Source: Actinomycetales bacterium
GTDB taxonomy: Bacteria > Actinomycetota > Actinomycetes > Actinomycetales > JAHECE01
Direction: 5' to 3'
Assembly: GCA_024641895.1 (NCBI GenBank)
Contig: JAHECE010000059.1
Location: 1 to 12,076, forward strand
Length of the DNA: 12,076 nt
Both the position numbers and the translations under genes were made by a program. This document shows, in pieces, positions 6,891-12,076 of this stretch. The notes under the pieces were generated by a model. The model was given only the letters and a program-made list of their open reading frames with translations. It was not told where the DNA came from and ran no database searches. Every line of letters begins with the position of its first letter. Positions within the stretch are counted from its first letter, which is position 1.

Positions 6891-6943
6891 GACGGCCGGA
6901 CGTGCCGGCACCCCCGGCCGCACTCCCTGGGTTCTTTCAGCAA

Positions 6944-6957
6944 GCTCACGTAGCATG
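6944..6957 (+). promoter_or_regulatory. Candidate promoter of the Bax-inhibitor-like gene
   Basis: TAGCAT (6951-6956) is a -10 candidate within GCTCACgTAGCATG, which matches the ndh promoter string at 13 of 14 positions. Transcription would start near 6963, giving a leader of about 58 bases that ends in a strong ribosome binding site. No convincing -35 is seen. Confidence 0.4.
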
Positions 6958-7020
6958 GCGGTCTAGGCCAGCGACACAGTGCGACTCGTCGAGTCTGCCG
7001 GCCGCGACCAGGAGGAGTCC

Positions 7021-7857
7021 GTGAGCAACCCCGTCTTCAGCAACAGTCCCTACTTCCGTGACCCGCGTGACAAGCGCCAGTCCAGCGGAGCGGGCGTGGC
7101 GCCCGGCTACGCGACCGTGAACGGCGACCAGGTCCAGGACCTCGAGCAGTCGTTCGCGGGCCCGTCCGCCGGCCCGGCTCAGACCGGCCGCATGACGTAC
7201 GACGACGTGATCATCAAGAGCGCCGGCCTCCTGGCCATCGCGGTGACCACGGCGTCCATCGCGTGGTTCGTGTTCCCCGGCAACATGCTCGTGATGATGA
7301 CGGGGGTCATCGGCGGGCTCGTCCTCGGCCTCGTGAACGCTTTCAGGCGGCAGCCGAGCCCGGGTCTGATCCTCGGGTACGCCGCGTTCGAGGGCCTCTT
7401 CCTCGGTGGGATCAGCCAGGTGTTCGAGGCCAGCTACGGCGGCATCGTGATGCAGGCCGTGCTGGCGACCTTTGCGACCTTCGCCGCCACCCTCGCGCTC
7501 TTTGCCAGCGGCAAGGTGCGCGTCACGCCGAAGTTCACCCGCGTCGTGCTTGTCGCAGCCGTGGGCTACATGCTGTTCTCGCTGGTGAACCTCGGCCTCA
7601 TGCTCTTCGGCGCCCTCGACAACCCGTGGGGTCTGCGCGGCGCGACGATCATGGGCCTGCCGCTCGGGCTGGTCATCGGGGTCGCAGCCGTCATCCTCGC
7701 CGCGGCGTTCCTGGTCATGGACTTCGACTCGATCAAGCGTGGCGTCGAGGGCGGGGTCCCGGCGCGCTTCGCGTGGTCCGCGGCATTCGGACTGCTCGTC
7801 ACACTCGTGTGGCTGTACCTCGAGTTCCTGCGCCTCTTCGCGATCATGCGCGACTAG
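7021..7857 (+). CDS. Bax inhibitor-1/YccA family membrane protein
   Basis: A 278-residue polytopic membrane protein of the Bax inhibitor-1/YccA family. Bacterial members such as B. subtilis YetJ are calcium leak channels, while YccA interacts with FtsH; which role applies here is unknown. A hydrophilic, likely cytoplasmic N-terminus (1-62) precedes seven predicted membrane helices (about 66-83, 88-107, 115-135, 143-163, 173-196, 207-233, 250-274). Family marks are the MDFDSIKRGVEGG segment (233-245), with aspartates at 234 and 236, and the last-helix WLYLEFLRLFAI (264-275). The GTG at 7021 has GGAGGAG at 7011-7017, a strong ribosome binding site; an in-frame codon at 6979 lacks one. The gene is divergent from the lipoprotein gene and followed 6 bases later by a perfect hairpin, so it is probably monocistronic. 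Confidence 0.9.
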   Translation: MSNPVFSNSPYFRDPRDKRQSSGAGVAPGYATVNGDQVQDLEQSFAGPSAGPAQTGRMTYDDVIIKSAGLLAIAVTTASIAWFVFPGNMLVMMTGVIGGLVLGLVNAFRRQPSPGLILGYAAFEGLFLGGISQVFEASYGGIVMQAVLATFATFAATLALFASGKVRVTPKFTRVVLVAAVGYMLFSLVNLGLMLFGALDNPWGLRGATIMGLPLGLVIGVAAVILAAAFLVMDFDSIKRGVEGGVPARFAWSAAFGLLVTLVWLYLEFLRLFAIMRD

Positions 7858-7863
7858 CGCGGA

Positions 7864-7923
7864 CCCGCACGACGACGGCGCCCGCCCCGGTTCGTCCAGG
7901 GACGGGCGCCGTCGTCGTGCGGG
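7864..7923 (+). terminator. Perfect 21-bp hairpin terminator
   Basis: Bases 7864-7884 pair perfectly with 7903-7923 around an 18-base loop, starting 6 bases after the stop of the Bax-inhibitor-like gene. No U-run follows. Strong stems without U tracts are typical actinobacterial terminators. Confidence 0.8.
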
Positions 7924-8009
7924 CGCTCAAGATCGGGCGTTCATTCCCTTGCGGCGACCGCGGGCGCGCGCGACGCTTGGCGTGGGGGTCGAGCACTGGA
8001 GGCGTGGCA

Positions 8010-8228
8010 ATGGCGCACGTGGAGAACGACCTGGCGCACATCAAGGGCATCGGGCCGAAGTATGCGGAGATGCTGAAGAACATCGGCGTCGACTCGATCA
8101 AGGAGCTGCGGCACCGCAACCCCGAGAACCTACTGGAGATGATCGAGAGCCGGCACGGCCCGGTGATCGGCCTCACGGCGAAGACCTGTACGAGCTGGAT
8201 CGACCAGGCGAAGGCGTTCGACGCCTGA
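8010..8228 (+). CDS. Small helix-hairpin-helix protein, DUF4332-like
   Basis: A 72-residue soluble protein. The string LAHIKGIGPKYAEMLKNIGV (8-27) is a helix-hairpin-helix motif with the GIG turn, as in the DUF4332 family and in DNA-binding HhH domains. The rest (28-72) forms further short helices, including LLEMIE and the IDQAKAF end. The ATG at 8010 has GGAGG at 7998-8002 with a 7-base spacing, an excellent start. It stands alone between the 21-bp hairpin and the leaderless FKBP promoter, so it is probably its own transcript; I cannot point to its promoter in 7924-7997. The protein may bind DNA or be a nucleic-acid adaptor, but DUF4332 function is not established. A longer open frame runs through it from upstream but is the shadow of the membrane protein gene. 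Confidence 0.8.
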   Translation: MAHVENDLAHIKGIGPKYAEMLKNIGVDSIKELRHRNPENLLEMIESRHGPVIGLTAKTCTSWIDQAKAFDA

Positions 8229-8268
8229 GGCGCCCCGGGCGGGTGTGCGACGGTGTGCTGCGTGCCTT

Positions 8269-8281
8269 TAGTGTGGCCGCA
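8269..8281 (+). promoter_or_regulatory. Candidate leaderless promoter of the FKBP gene
   Basis: TAGTGT (8269-8274) is followed by exactly six bases and the ATG at 8281, the same geometry as at ndh. No Shine-Dalgarno sequence precedes the ATG. A weak -35-like TGCGAC lies at 8246-8251. Confidence 0.5.
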
Positions 8282-8685
8282 TGACTGTTCAACTCCCTGC
8301 CGCTTCCGGCTCCTTCGGCGACAAGCCGACTCTCACGTTCCCCTCCAACCCGGCGCCCGCCGAGCTGGAGGTGAAGGTTCTAGCGCCTGGCGACGGTGCG
8401 CTGGTCGAGTCCGGCGACACCATCGTCGTGAACTACCTGGGCCAGACCTGGGGCGGGCACGTCTTCGACAACTCCTACGACCGCGGCGACACGATCTCGT
8501 TCCCCATCGGTGTCGGCGCCGTCATCGGAGGCTGGGACGCCGGGCTCGTGGGCCAGCCGATCGGGTCGCGCGTGCTGCTCTCCATCCCGCCGCACGAGGC
8601 CTACGGCCCCCGGGGCGTGCCGCAGGCCGGCATTCGAGGCACGGACACCTTGGTCTTCGTCGTCGACGTCGTGGGTGTCGAGTAG
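8281..8685 (+). CDS. FKBP-type peptidyl-prolyl cis-trans isomerase
   Basis: A 134-residue cytoplasmic prolyl isomerase that speeds folding at X-Pro bonds. There is no signal peptide or membrane segment. An N-terminal extension (1-27) precedes one complete FKBP domain (about 28-133). The active-site residues known from FKBP12 are recognisable: Y52 in VVNYLG, F62-D63 in VFDNS, V81-I82 and W85 in VIGGWDAGL, Y108 in HEAYGP, and F126 in LVFVVDV. The catalytic pocket therefore looks intact and FK506-binding is plausible. The start at 8281 is supported by the leaderless promoter geometry and the lack of any alternative with a ribosome binding site. The gene converges on msrA with a hairpin between them. 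Confidence 0.92.
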   Translation: MTVQLPAASGSFGDKPTLTFPSNPAPAELEVKVLAPGDGALVESGDTIVVNYLGQTWGGHVFDNSYDRGDTISFPIGVGAVIGGWDAGLVGQPIGSRVLLSIPPHEAYGPRGVPQAGIRGTDTLVFVVDVVGVE

Positions 8686-8703
8686 TCGTCCGACCCTGAG
8701 CGC

Positions 8704-8747
8704 GACGAAGGCGGGCCTGCTGGTTCCCAGGAGGGCCCGCCTTCGTC
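8704..8747. terminator. Hairpin terminator between FKBP gene and msrA
   Basis: A 14-bp perfect stem (8704-8717 with 8734-8747) carries an inner CTGG/CCAG hairpin (8720-8723 with 8727-8730). It sits 18 bases after the FKBP stop and 61 bases past the msrA stop, so it can serve both convergent genes. Confidence 0.75.
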
Positions 8748-8808
8748 ATGCTCGGTTGCGAGCCACCCGCCCGCCGCGGCCTGCCTCGGGCGAGCGCGGT
8801 CGCGCCAC

Positions 8809-9477
8809 CTAGCGCTGGTCGGTGAGCGGGCCCACCGGGCAGGCGACGCCGGTGCCGCCCAGGCCGCAGTAGCCGCGCGGGTTCTTGTCGAGGTACTGCT
8901 GGTGGTAGCCCTCGGCGTAGTAGAACGGGCCCGCCGTGGACGCCGGCCGGATCTCAGTGGTGATGTCGCCGAGGCCGGCCTTCCAGAGCTCCGCCTGGTA
9001 CCTCTCGCCGGTGGCCTCGGCCGCCGCCGCCTGTTCGGGCACCGTGGTGTAGACCGCCGACCGGTACTGCGTGCCCCGATCGTTGCCCTGACGGTAGCCC
9101 TGGGTCGGGTCGTGCCCCGCCCAGAACGCCCGCAGCAGGTCTCCATGGCTGAGGACCCTCGGGTTGTAGGCGACGAGCACGGCCTCGGTGTGGCCGGTCA
9201 GGCCGCTGCAGACCTCCTCGTAGAGGGGAAACGGGGTGTAGCCACCCTGGTAGCCCACGGCCGTCGTGACGACCCCGGGCAGGCGCCACATCGCGCGCTC
9301 GGCGCCCCAGAAGCAGCCCATGCCGACCGACAGCACGGCGGTGCCCGGCGGCCAGGGGCCCTGCAAGGAGGTTCGTAGCACGGTGTGTCGCTCCGGTACC
9401 GCGAACGCGTAGTCGTCCCTCCCGGGCAGCGCGCGCTCGGGAGCGACCATCCGTGTCTTGAGCAGCGAACCGAACAT
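8809..9477 (-). CDS. msrA: Peptide-methionine (S)-S-oxide reductase
   Basis: A 222-residue enzyme that reduces methionine-S-sulfoxide in proteins and free methionine, part of oxidative damage repair in the cytoplasm. The catalytic signature GCFWGAE (54-60) contains the nucleophile C55 and E60. Further family motifs are GYQGG (75-79), GHTEAV (95-100), HDPT (122-125), GTQYRS (135-140) and the YHQQYL segment (191-196). C-terminal C204 and C213 (GYCGLGGTGVACP) are the likely resolving cysteines recycled by a thioredoxin-type system. The first 45 residues are an extension common in actinobacterial and E. coli-type MsrA. The ATG at 9477 has GGTGAGG upstream at a 5-base spacing; a longer open frame into the tandem repeat upstream is not credible. 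It diverges from ilvA. Confidence 0.93.
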   Translation of the reverse strand: MFGSLLKTRMVAPERALPGRDDYAFAVPERHTVLRTSLQGPWPPGTAVLSVGMGCFWGAERAMWRLPGVVTTAVGYQGGYTPFPLYEEVCSGLTGHTEAVLVAYNPRVLSHGDLLRAFWAGHDPTQGYRQGNDRGTQYRSAVYTTVPEQAAAAEATGERYQAELWKAGLGDITTEIRPASTAGPFYYAEGYHQQYLDKNPRGYCGLGGTGVACPVGPLTDQR

Positions 9478-9596
9478 CCGCGCCTCACCTCTCTCGCCGG
9501 GCGTACAACAGGCAGCCGGGGGTCGTCCTGCGGCCGACGTCCTGAACAACGTGGCGGCTCCGTGGCCTGTTCCCGGCACGGGAGACTTCCCGTCGC

Positions 9597-9649
9597 GGGT
9601 GCGGAACGTGCGGGTGCGGAACGTGCGGGTGCGGAACGTGCGGGTGCGG
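9597..9649. repeat. 15-bp tandem repeat, about 3.5 copies
   Basis: The unit GGGTGCGGAACGTGC is present three times without change (9597-9611, 9612-9626, 9627-9641), followed by eight bases of a fourth copy. It lies 120 bases upstream of msrA and about 140 upstream of ilvA, in the shared divergent promoter region. Confidence 0.9.
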
Positions 9650-9723
9650 CGGTCGCCGACCACAGGACCGTGGGATTCGCGTCGACCGTGGGCAGCCCGG
9701 GTATGGGCATGAGCCGCGGCCGG

Positions 9724-9732
9724 TGGGATAGT
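9724..9732 (+). promoter_or_regulatory. Candidate extended -10 promoter of ilvA
   Basis: TGG followed by GATAGT (9727-9732) resembles an extended -10 element. Transcription would begin near 9739, leaving a leader of about 50 bases. No -35 is evident and no attenuator or riboswitch is visible in the leader. Confidence 0.3.
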
Positions 9733-9791
9733 GCGAGGGCTGGACAGTGCCCGGGGTGCCCGGGCGGCGCCGAAGGCGAAGGGGGCGGCCC

Positions 9792-11000
9792 GTGCCGCTG
9801 GTGGACCTGGCCTCGATCACGCGGGCCCGACGCATCCTCGACGGCATCGCTTTCGTCACGCCCCTGGAGCACAGCCGAGCCCTCTCCGATCTCGTCGGCG
9901 GGCCGGTATACCTCAAGTGCGAGAACCTCCAACGCACCGGTTCTTTCAAGATCCGCGGCGCCTACGTCCGGATGTCCCGGCTGAGTCCGCAGGATCGGCA
10001 CCGGGGCGTCGTCGCCGCCAGCGCCGGCAACCATGCACAGGGCGTCGCGCTCGCCGCCCAGCTGCTCGGGATGTCCGCCGTGGTCTACATGCCGGTGGAC
10101 GTGGCCCTGCCCAAGCTCGAGGCCACCCAGAACTACGGCGCCGAGGTACGGCTCTGGGGGTCGACCGTCGACGAGGCCCTGCGCGAGGCGCGCGCCGTCG
10201 CGGCGCAGACGGGCAGGGTGCTCATCCACCCCTTCGACCACCCCGACATCGTGGCGGGGCAGGGGACGATCGGCCCCGAGATCCTCGAGAGGGTGCCCGA
10301 CGTGCGCACGGTGCTCGTGCCGGTCGGTGGGGGCGGTCTGCTCGCGGGCGTCGCCCGCGGCCTCGAGCGACCCGGAGCCCCCGTGCGGGTCGTGGGGGTC
10401 CAGGCCGCCGGCGCCGCCGCTTACCCGGCCTCGCTGGAGGCCGGGCACCCGGTGCCGTTGAGCAGGATGAACACCATCGCGGACGGGATCGCCGTCGGGA
10501 GCCCGGGCGACGTGCCGTTCTCGATCATCCGGGACCGGGTCGACGAGATCCGCACCGTCAGCGAGGAGCAGATCGCCCGCGGGCTGCTCTCGATCGTCGA
10601 GCGCTCGAAGCTCGTTGTCGAACCGTCGGCTGCCGTCGGGGTCGCCGCGCTGCTCGAGGCGCCGACGGCGTTCGAGGCGCCCGTCGTGATCGTGCTCTCC
10701 GGCGGCAACGTGGACACCCTCGCGCTGCTCAACGTGCTCAGGCACGGCCTGTCGGTCGCCGGACGCTTCCTGCAGCTGCGGGTGCGCATCCCGGACCGGC
10801 CCGGGTCGCTGGCAACCCTCCTGGGTCACCTTGCGGCGACGGGCGCCAACATCGTCACCGTGGGCCATGTGCGCACGGGCGTCGAGCTGCTCGTCGGAGA
10901 GGTCGAGATCGAGGCGGAGATCGAGACCAAGGGGCCCGACCACTGCGCCCGGGTCCTCGAACGGCTCGCCAACGCGGGCTACGACGTGCGGTCGCCGTGA
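9792..11000 (+). CDS. ilvA: Threonine ammonia-lyase with C-terminal ACT-like domain
   Basis: A 402-residue PLP enzyme that deaminates L-threonine to 2-oxobutanoate, the first step towards isoleucine. The PLP lysine is K53 in GSFKIRGAY (50-58); the substrate loop SAGNHAQG (77-84), the phosphate-binding glycine loop PVGGGGLLAG (177-186) and LSGGNVD (302-308) are all present. Residues about 327-400 form one ACT-like domain beginning at LQLRVRIPDRPGS, so the enzyme is the single-ACT form rather than the two-domain E. coli IlvA. Feedback control by isoleucine or valine is likely but not proven; short forms of this type can also be catabolic. The GTG at 9792 is chosen because GGGGG lies 6 bases upstream and the catalytic domain begins soon after; an in-frame GTG at 9747 would add an Arg-rich 15-residue stretch. 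It is convergent with greA. Confidence 0.9.
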   Translation: MPLVDLASITRARRILDGIAFVTPLEHSRALSDLVGGPVYLKCENLQRTGSFKIRGAYVRMSRLSPQDRHRGVVAASAGNHAQGVALAAQLLGMSAVVYMPVDVALPKLEATQNYGAEVRLWGSTVDEALREARAVAAQTGRVLIHPFDHPDIVAGQGTIGPEILERVPDVRTVLVPVGGGGLLAGVARGLERPGAPVRVVGVQAAGAAAYPASLEAGHPVPLSRMNTIADGIAVGSPGDVPFSIIRDRVDEIRTVSEEQIARGLLSIVERSKLVVEPSAAVGVAALLEAPTAFEAPVVIVLSGGNVDTLALLNVLRHGLSVAGRFLQLRVRIPDRPGSLATLLGHLAATGANIVTVGHVRTGVELLVGEVEIEAEIETKGPDHCARVLERLANAGYDVRSP

Positions 11001-11025
11001 CGGGCCCAGCGCGGTGCCGTGGGCC

Positions 11026-11070
11026 GCCGATCAGCCCCGCGCCGATCAGCCCCGCGCCGATCAGCGCCGC
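11026..11070. repeat. 15-bp tandem repeat, 3 copies, between ilvA and greA
   Basis: The unit GCCGATCAGCCCCGC occurs at 11026-11040 and 11041-11055 unchanged, and at 11056-11070 with one C-to-G change. It fills much of the 85-base space between the convergent stops. A further CCGATCAG follows at 11082-11089 and overlaps the greA stop codon. Confidence 0.88.
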
Positions 11071-11085
11071 GCCGTCGTGGCCCGA

Positions 11086-11565
11086 TCAGGACCCGTAGGG
11101 CTTGGCCGCCACGATCTCGACAGTGATGGTCGCTCCGCTGGGCGCCTGGTACGACGCGCTCTCGCCCACCCTCTTGCCGAGGATCGCTGCCCCCAGCGGA
11201 GAGCGCTCCGAGAACACGTCGAGGTCCGTGCCGCCGGCGACCTCTCGCGAGCCTAGGAGGAACGCCATCTCGTCGCCCGCCACAAGGGCGGTCACGACCA
11301 TGCCGGGCTCGACGGTGCCGTCGTCGGAGGGCGCCTCGCCGACCTGGGCGCCACGGAGGAGCTCGGCGAGCTGGCGGATGCGAGCCTCCTGCTTGGCCTG
11401 CTCCTCCCGCGCGGCGTGGTAGCCGCCGTTCTCCTTGAGGTCGCCCTCCGAGCGGGCTTCGTCGATCTTGGACACGATCTCGGCACGGCCTGCACCCGCC
11501 AGGTGGTCGTGCTCCGCCTTCAGGCGGTCGTAGGCCTCCTGGGTCAACCACGTGGTCTGGGCCAC
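11086..11565 (-). CDS. greA: Transcription elongation factor GreA
   Basis: A 159-residue transcript cleavage factor that inserts its coiled coil into the RNA polymerase secondary channel and rescues backtracked complexes. The N-terminal coiled coil spans about 8-75, with the acidic tip in the GDLKENGGYHAA segment (41-52); D42 and E45 are the metal-coordinating residues of the family. The C-terminal FKBP-like domain (about 85-157) includes SPLGAAILGKRVGE (122-135), the family's usual closing motif. The GTG at 11565 has AAGGAGG four bases upstream and matches the usual family N-terminus; an extension to 11643 would add an unlikely Arg/Pro-rich stretch. The greA next to a DUF4307 gene on the same strand is a common actinobacterial arrangement. 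Confidence 0.93.
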   Translation of the reverse strand: MAQTTWLTQEAYDRLKAEHDHLAGAGRAEIVSKIDEARSEGDLKENGGYHAAREEQAKQEARIRQLAELLRGAQVGEAPSDDGTVEPGMVVTALVAGDEMAFLLGSREVAGGTDLDVFSERSPLGAAILGKRVGESASYQAPSGATITVEIVAAKPYGS

Positions 11566-11713
11566 GGTGCCTCCTTGGTCATGCGCGCGTGCGCCCGGCG
11601 CGCGTGGGCGAGCGCGGGCGTCGGTGATCGGTGTGGATCCCACATCGTGCGGGTCCAGTTCGGCGGCTTTGCTCGTGCCGTACGCCCGTTGTGGCCGCCG
11701 GCAGCAAACGTCA

Positions 11714-11719
11714 ATCGTA
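11714..11719 (-). promoter_or_regulatory. Candidate -10 element for greA
   Basis: On the minus strand TACGAT (11719 to 11714) fits a -10 hexamer and would give a leader of about 140 bases. The overlapping TTGACG (11714 to 11709) could instead be a -35, but only a poor -10 (CAACGG) lies 17 bases beyond it. The two readings cannot be told apart by eye. Confidence 0.3.
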
Positions 11720-11770
11720 CCAATGCCGCCGTCGGGCGGCGATTCGCAGCCTCGACGCGACCGTCCCGGC

Positions 11771-12076
11771 CTACGGCCCGGCGAGCACCCGGCACGCCTG
11801 GACCAGGGCGGTGGTCGCCCGCTCGCTCGTCGCGATCTCGGCTTTGACCTGCACGGATCCGAACTCGCTGGCGCCGATCAGCACGTCTCGTGCGCCGACC
11901 TCGGCGAAGGACGGGTTGAGGGCCCGGATCCGGCAGCGGGCCACGGCGGACGGTGCCTTGGCGACGATGAAGGTGAGTTCGATCGTGGCGTCGTCGATGA
12001 TCGCGAAGCCCGCCTCCTGGGTGCGGACGGGGACGTTCACGACCCCGAACGCCGCCCAGATCACCGTGCCGAGGCC
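11771..12076 (-). CDS. DUF4307 family membrane protein (5' end outside the window)
   Basis: The last 101 codons of a gene whose start lies beyond the window edge; the frame stays open to base 12076. The visible start is the end of a hydrophobic segment (GLGTVIWAAFG, at the window edge), which should be the single membrane helix of DUF4307 proteins. The extracytoplasmic part follows: an AGFAIIDDATIELTFIV strand pair, ARCRIRAL with a single cysteine, AEVGARDVLIG, and a C-terminal TSERATTALVQACRVL with a second cysteine. The two cysteines may pair outside the membrane. Function is unknown. In actinobacteria this gene often lies between greA and mca (mycothiol conjugate amidase), so mca would be expected just beyond the window. 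There are 205 bases between its stop and the greA start. Confidence 0.78.
   Translation of the reverse strand, partial: GLGTVIWAAFGVVNVPVRTQEAGFAIIDDATIELTFIVAKAPSAVARCRIRALNPSFAEVGARDVLIGASEFGSVQVKAEIATSERATTALVQACRVLAGP

Larger units (their letters stand above)
9478..9791. other. Gene-free divergent spacer between msrA and ilvA
   Basis: These 314 bases hold no gene I can support. They contain the msrA ribosome binding site, a small hairpin (9578-9583 with 9588-9593), a 15-bp tandem repeat (9597-9649), a candidate ilvA -10 (9727-9732) and the GAAGGGGG ribosome binding site of ilvA. Open frames crossing it exist on both strands but show no family pattern. Confidence 0.6.

Noticed and set aside
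7263..8009. Upstream extension of the DUF4332-like gene into the Bax-inhibitor-like gene
   Set aside because: The extension runs through the terminator hairpin and is out of frame with a well supported membrane protein; the ATG at 8010 has an excellent ribosome binding site.
9597..9649. The 15-bp tandem repeats as a CRISPR array
   Set aside because: Copies are adjacent with no spacers, the unit is too short, and no cas gene is near. The same holds for 11026-11070.
9733..9791. Leader-peptide attenuator or riboswitch ahead of ilvA
   Set aside because: The predicted leader is about 50 bases, with no run of Ile, Val or Leu codons and no terminator/antiterminator pair.
9198..10943. A 581-codon minus-strand open frame across ilvA and the spacer into msrA
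   Set aside because: It overlaps two genes with intact catalytic motifs and has shadow-type composition; no domain is recognisable.
9731..11098. A 455-codon plus-strand open frame overlapping ilvA in another frame
   Set aside because: Arg/Ala/Gly-rich with no motif; the ilvA frame carries all the PLP-enzyme signatures.

Overview
The window is high-GC chromosomal DNA from an actinobacterium. The gene order ftsB/divIC-like – DUF501 – ppx/gppA, the greA–DUF4307 pair, the many GTG starts and two apparently leaderless promoters all fit Micrococcales, perhaps a Cellulomonas relative; the genus is a guess. I see no phage, insertion sequence, CRISPR array or defence gene, and the content looks like core-genome housekeeping.

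Left part, plus strand (1-4549): a tightly packed cluster encodes an FtsB/DivIC-type divisome protein (its start may lie before the window), a DUF501 protein overlapping it by 4 bases, an exopolyphosphatase/GppA-family phosphatase, and a YbaK-type aminoacyl-tRNA deacylase 10 bases further on. After a 144-base gap comes a type II NADH dehydrogenase (ndh) with its own, probably leaderless, promoter and a 16-bp hairpin terminator. A tRNA gene with anticodon UAA follows. It has a leucine-type D arm and A73 but only a 5-base variable loop, which is the most unusual feature here.

Middle part, minus strand (4593-6790): a 540-residue membrane protein fuses an HdeD/DUF308-like half to a DUF389 half. 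Upstream of it, separated by an 18-bp hairpin, is a small helical lipoprotein of unknown function.

Plus strand (7021-8685): a Bax-inhibitor-1/YccA-family membrane protein, a perfect 21-bp hairpin, a 72-residue helix-hairpin-helix (DUF4332-like) protein and an FKBP-type prolyl isomerase, ending in a hairpin that can also serve the convergent msrA.

Right part (8809-12076): msrA (minus) and threonine ammonia-lyase ilvA (plus) diverge from a 314-base gene-free spacer holding a 15-bp tandem repeat. A second, unrelated 15-bp tandem repeat lies between ilvA and the convergent greA (minus). The window ends inside a DUF4307 membrane protein gene (minus), truncated at its 5' end.

The genes cover division, phosphate and (p)ppGpp-type metabolism, translation quality control, respiration, protein folding and repair, amino-acid synthesis and transcript cleavage. 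They do not form one pathway, and I found no convincing new multi-gene system.
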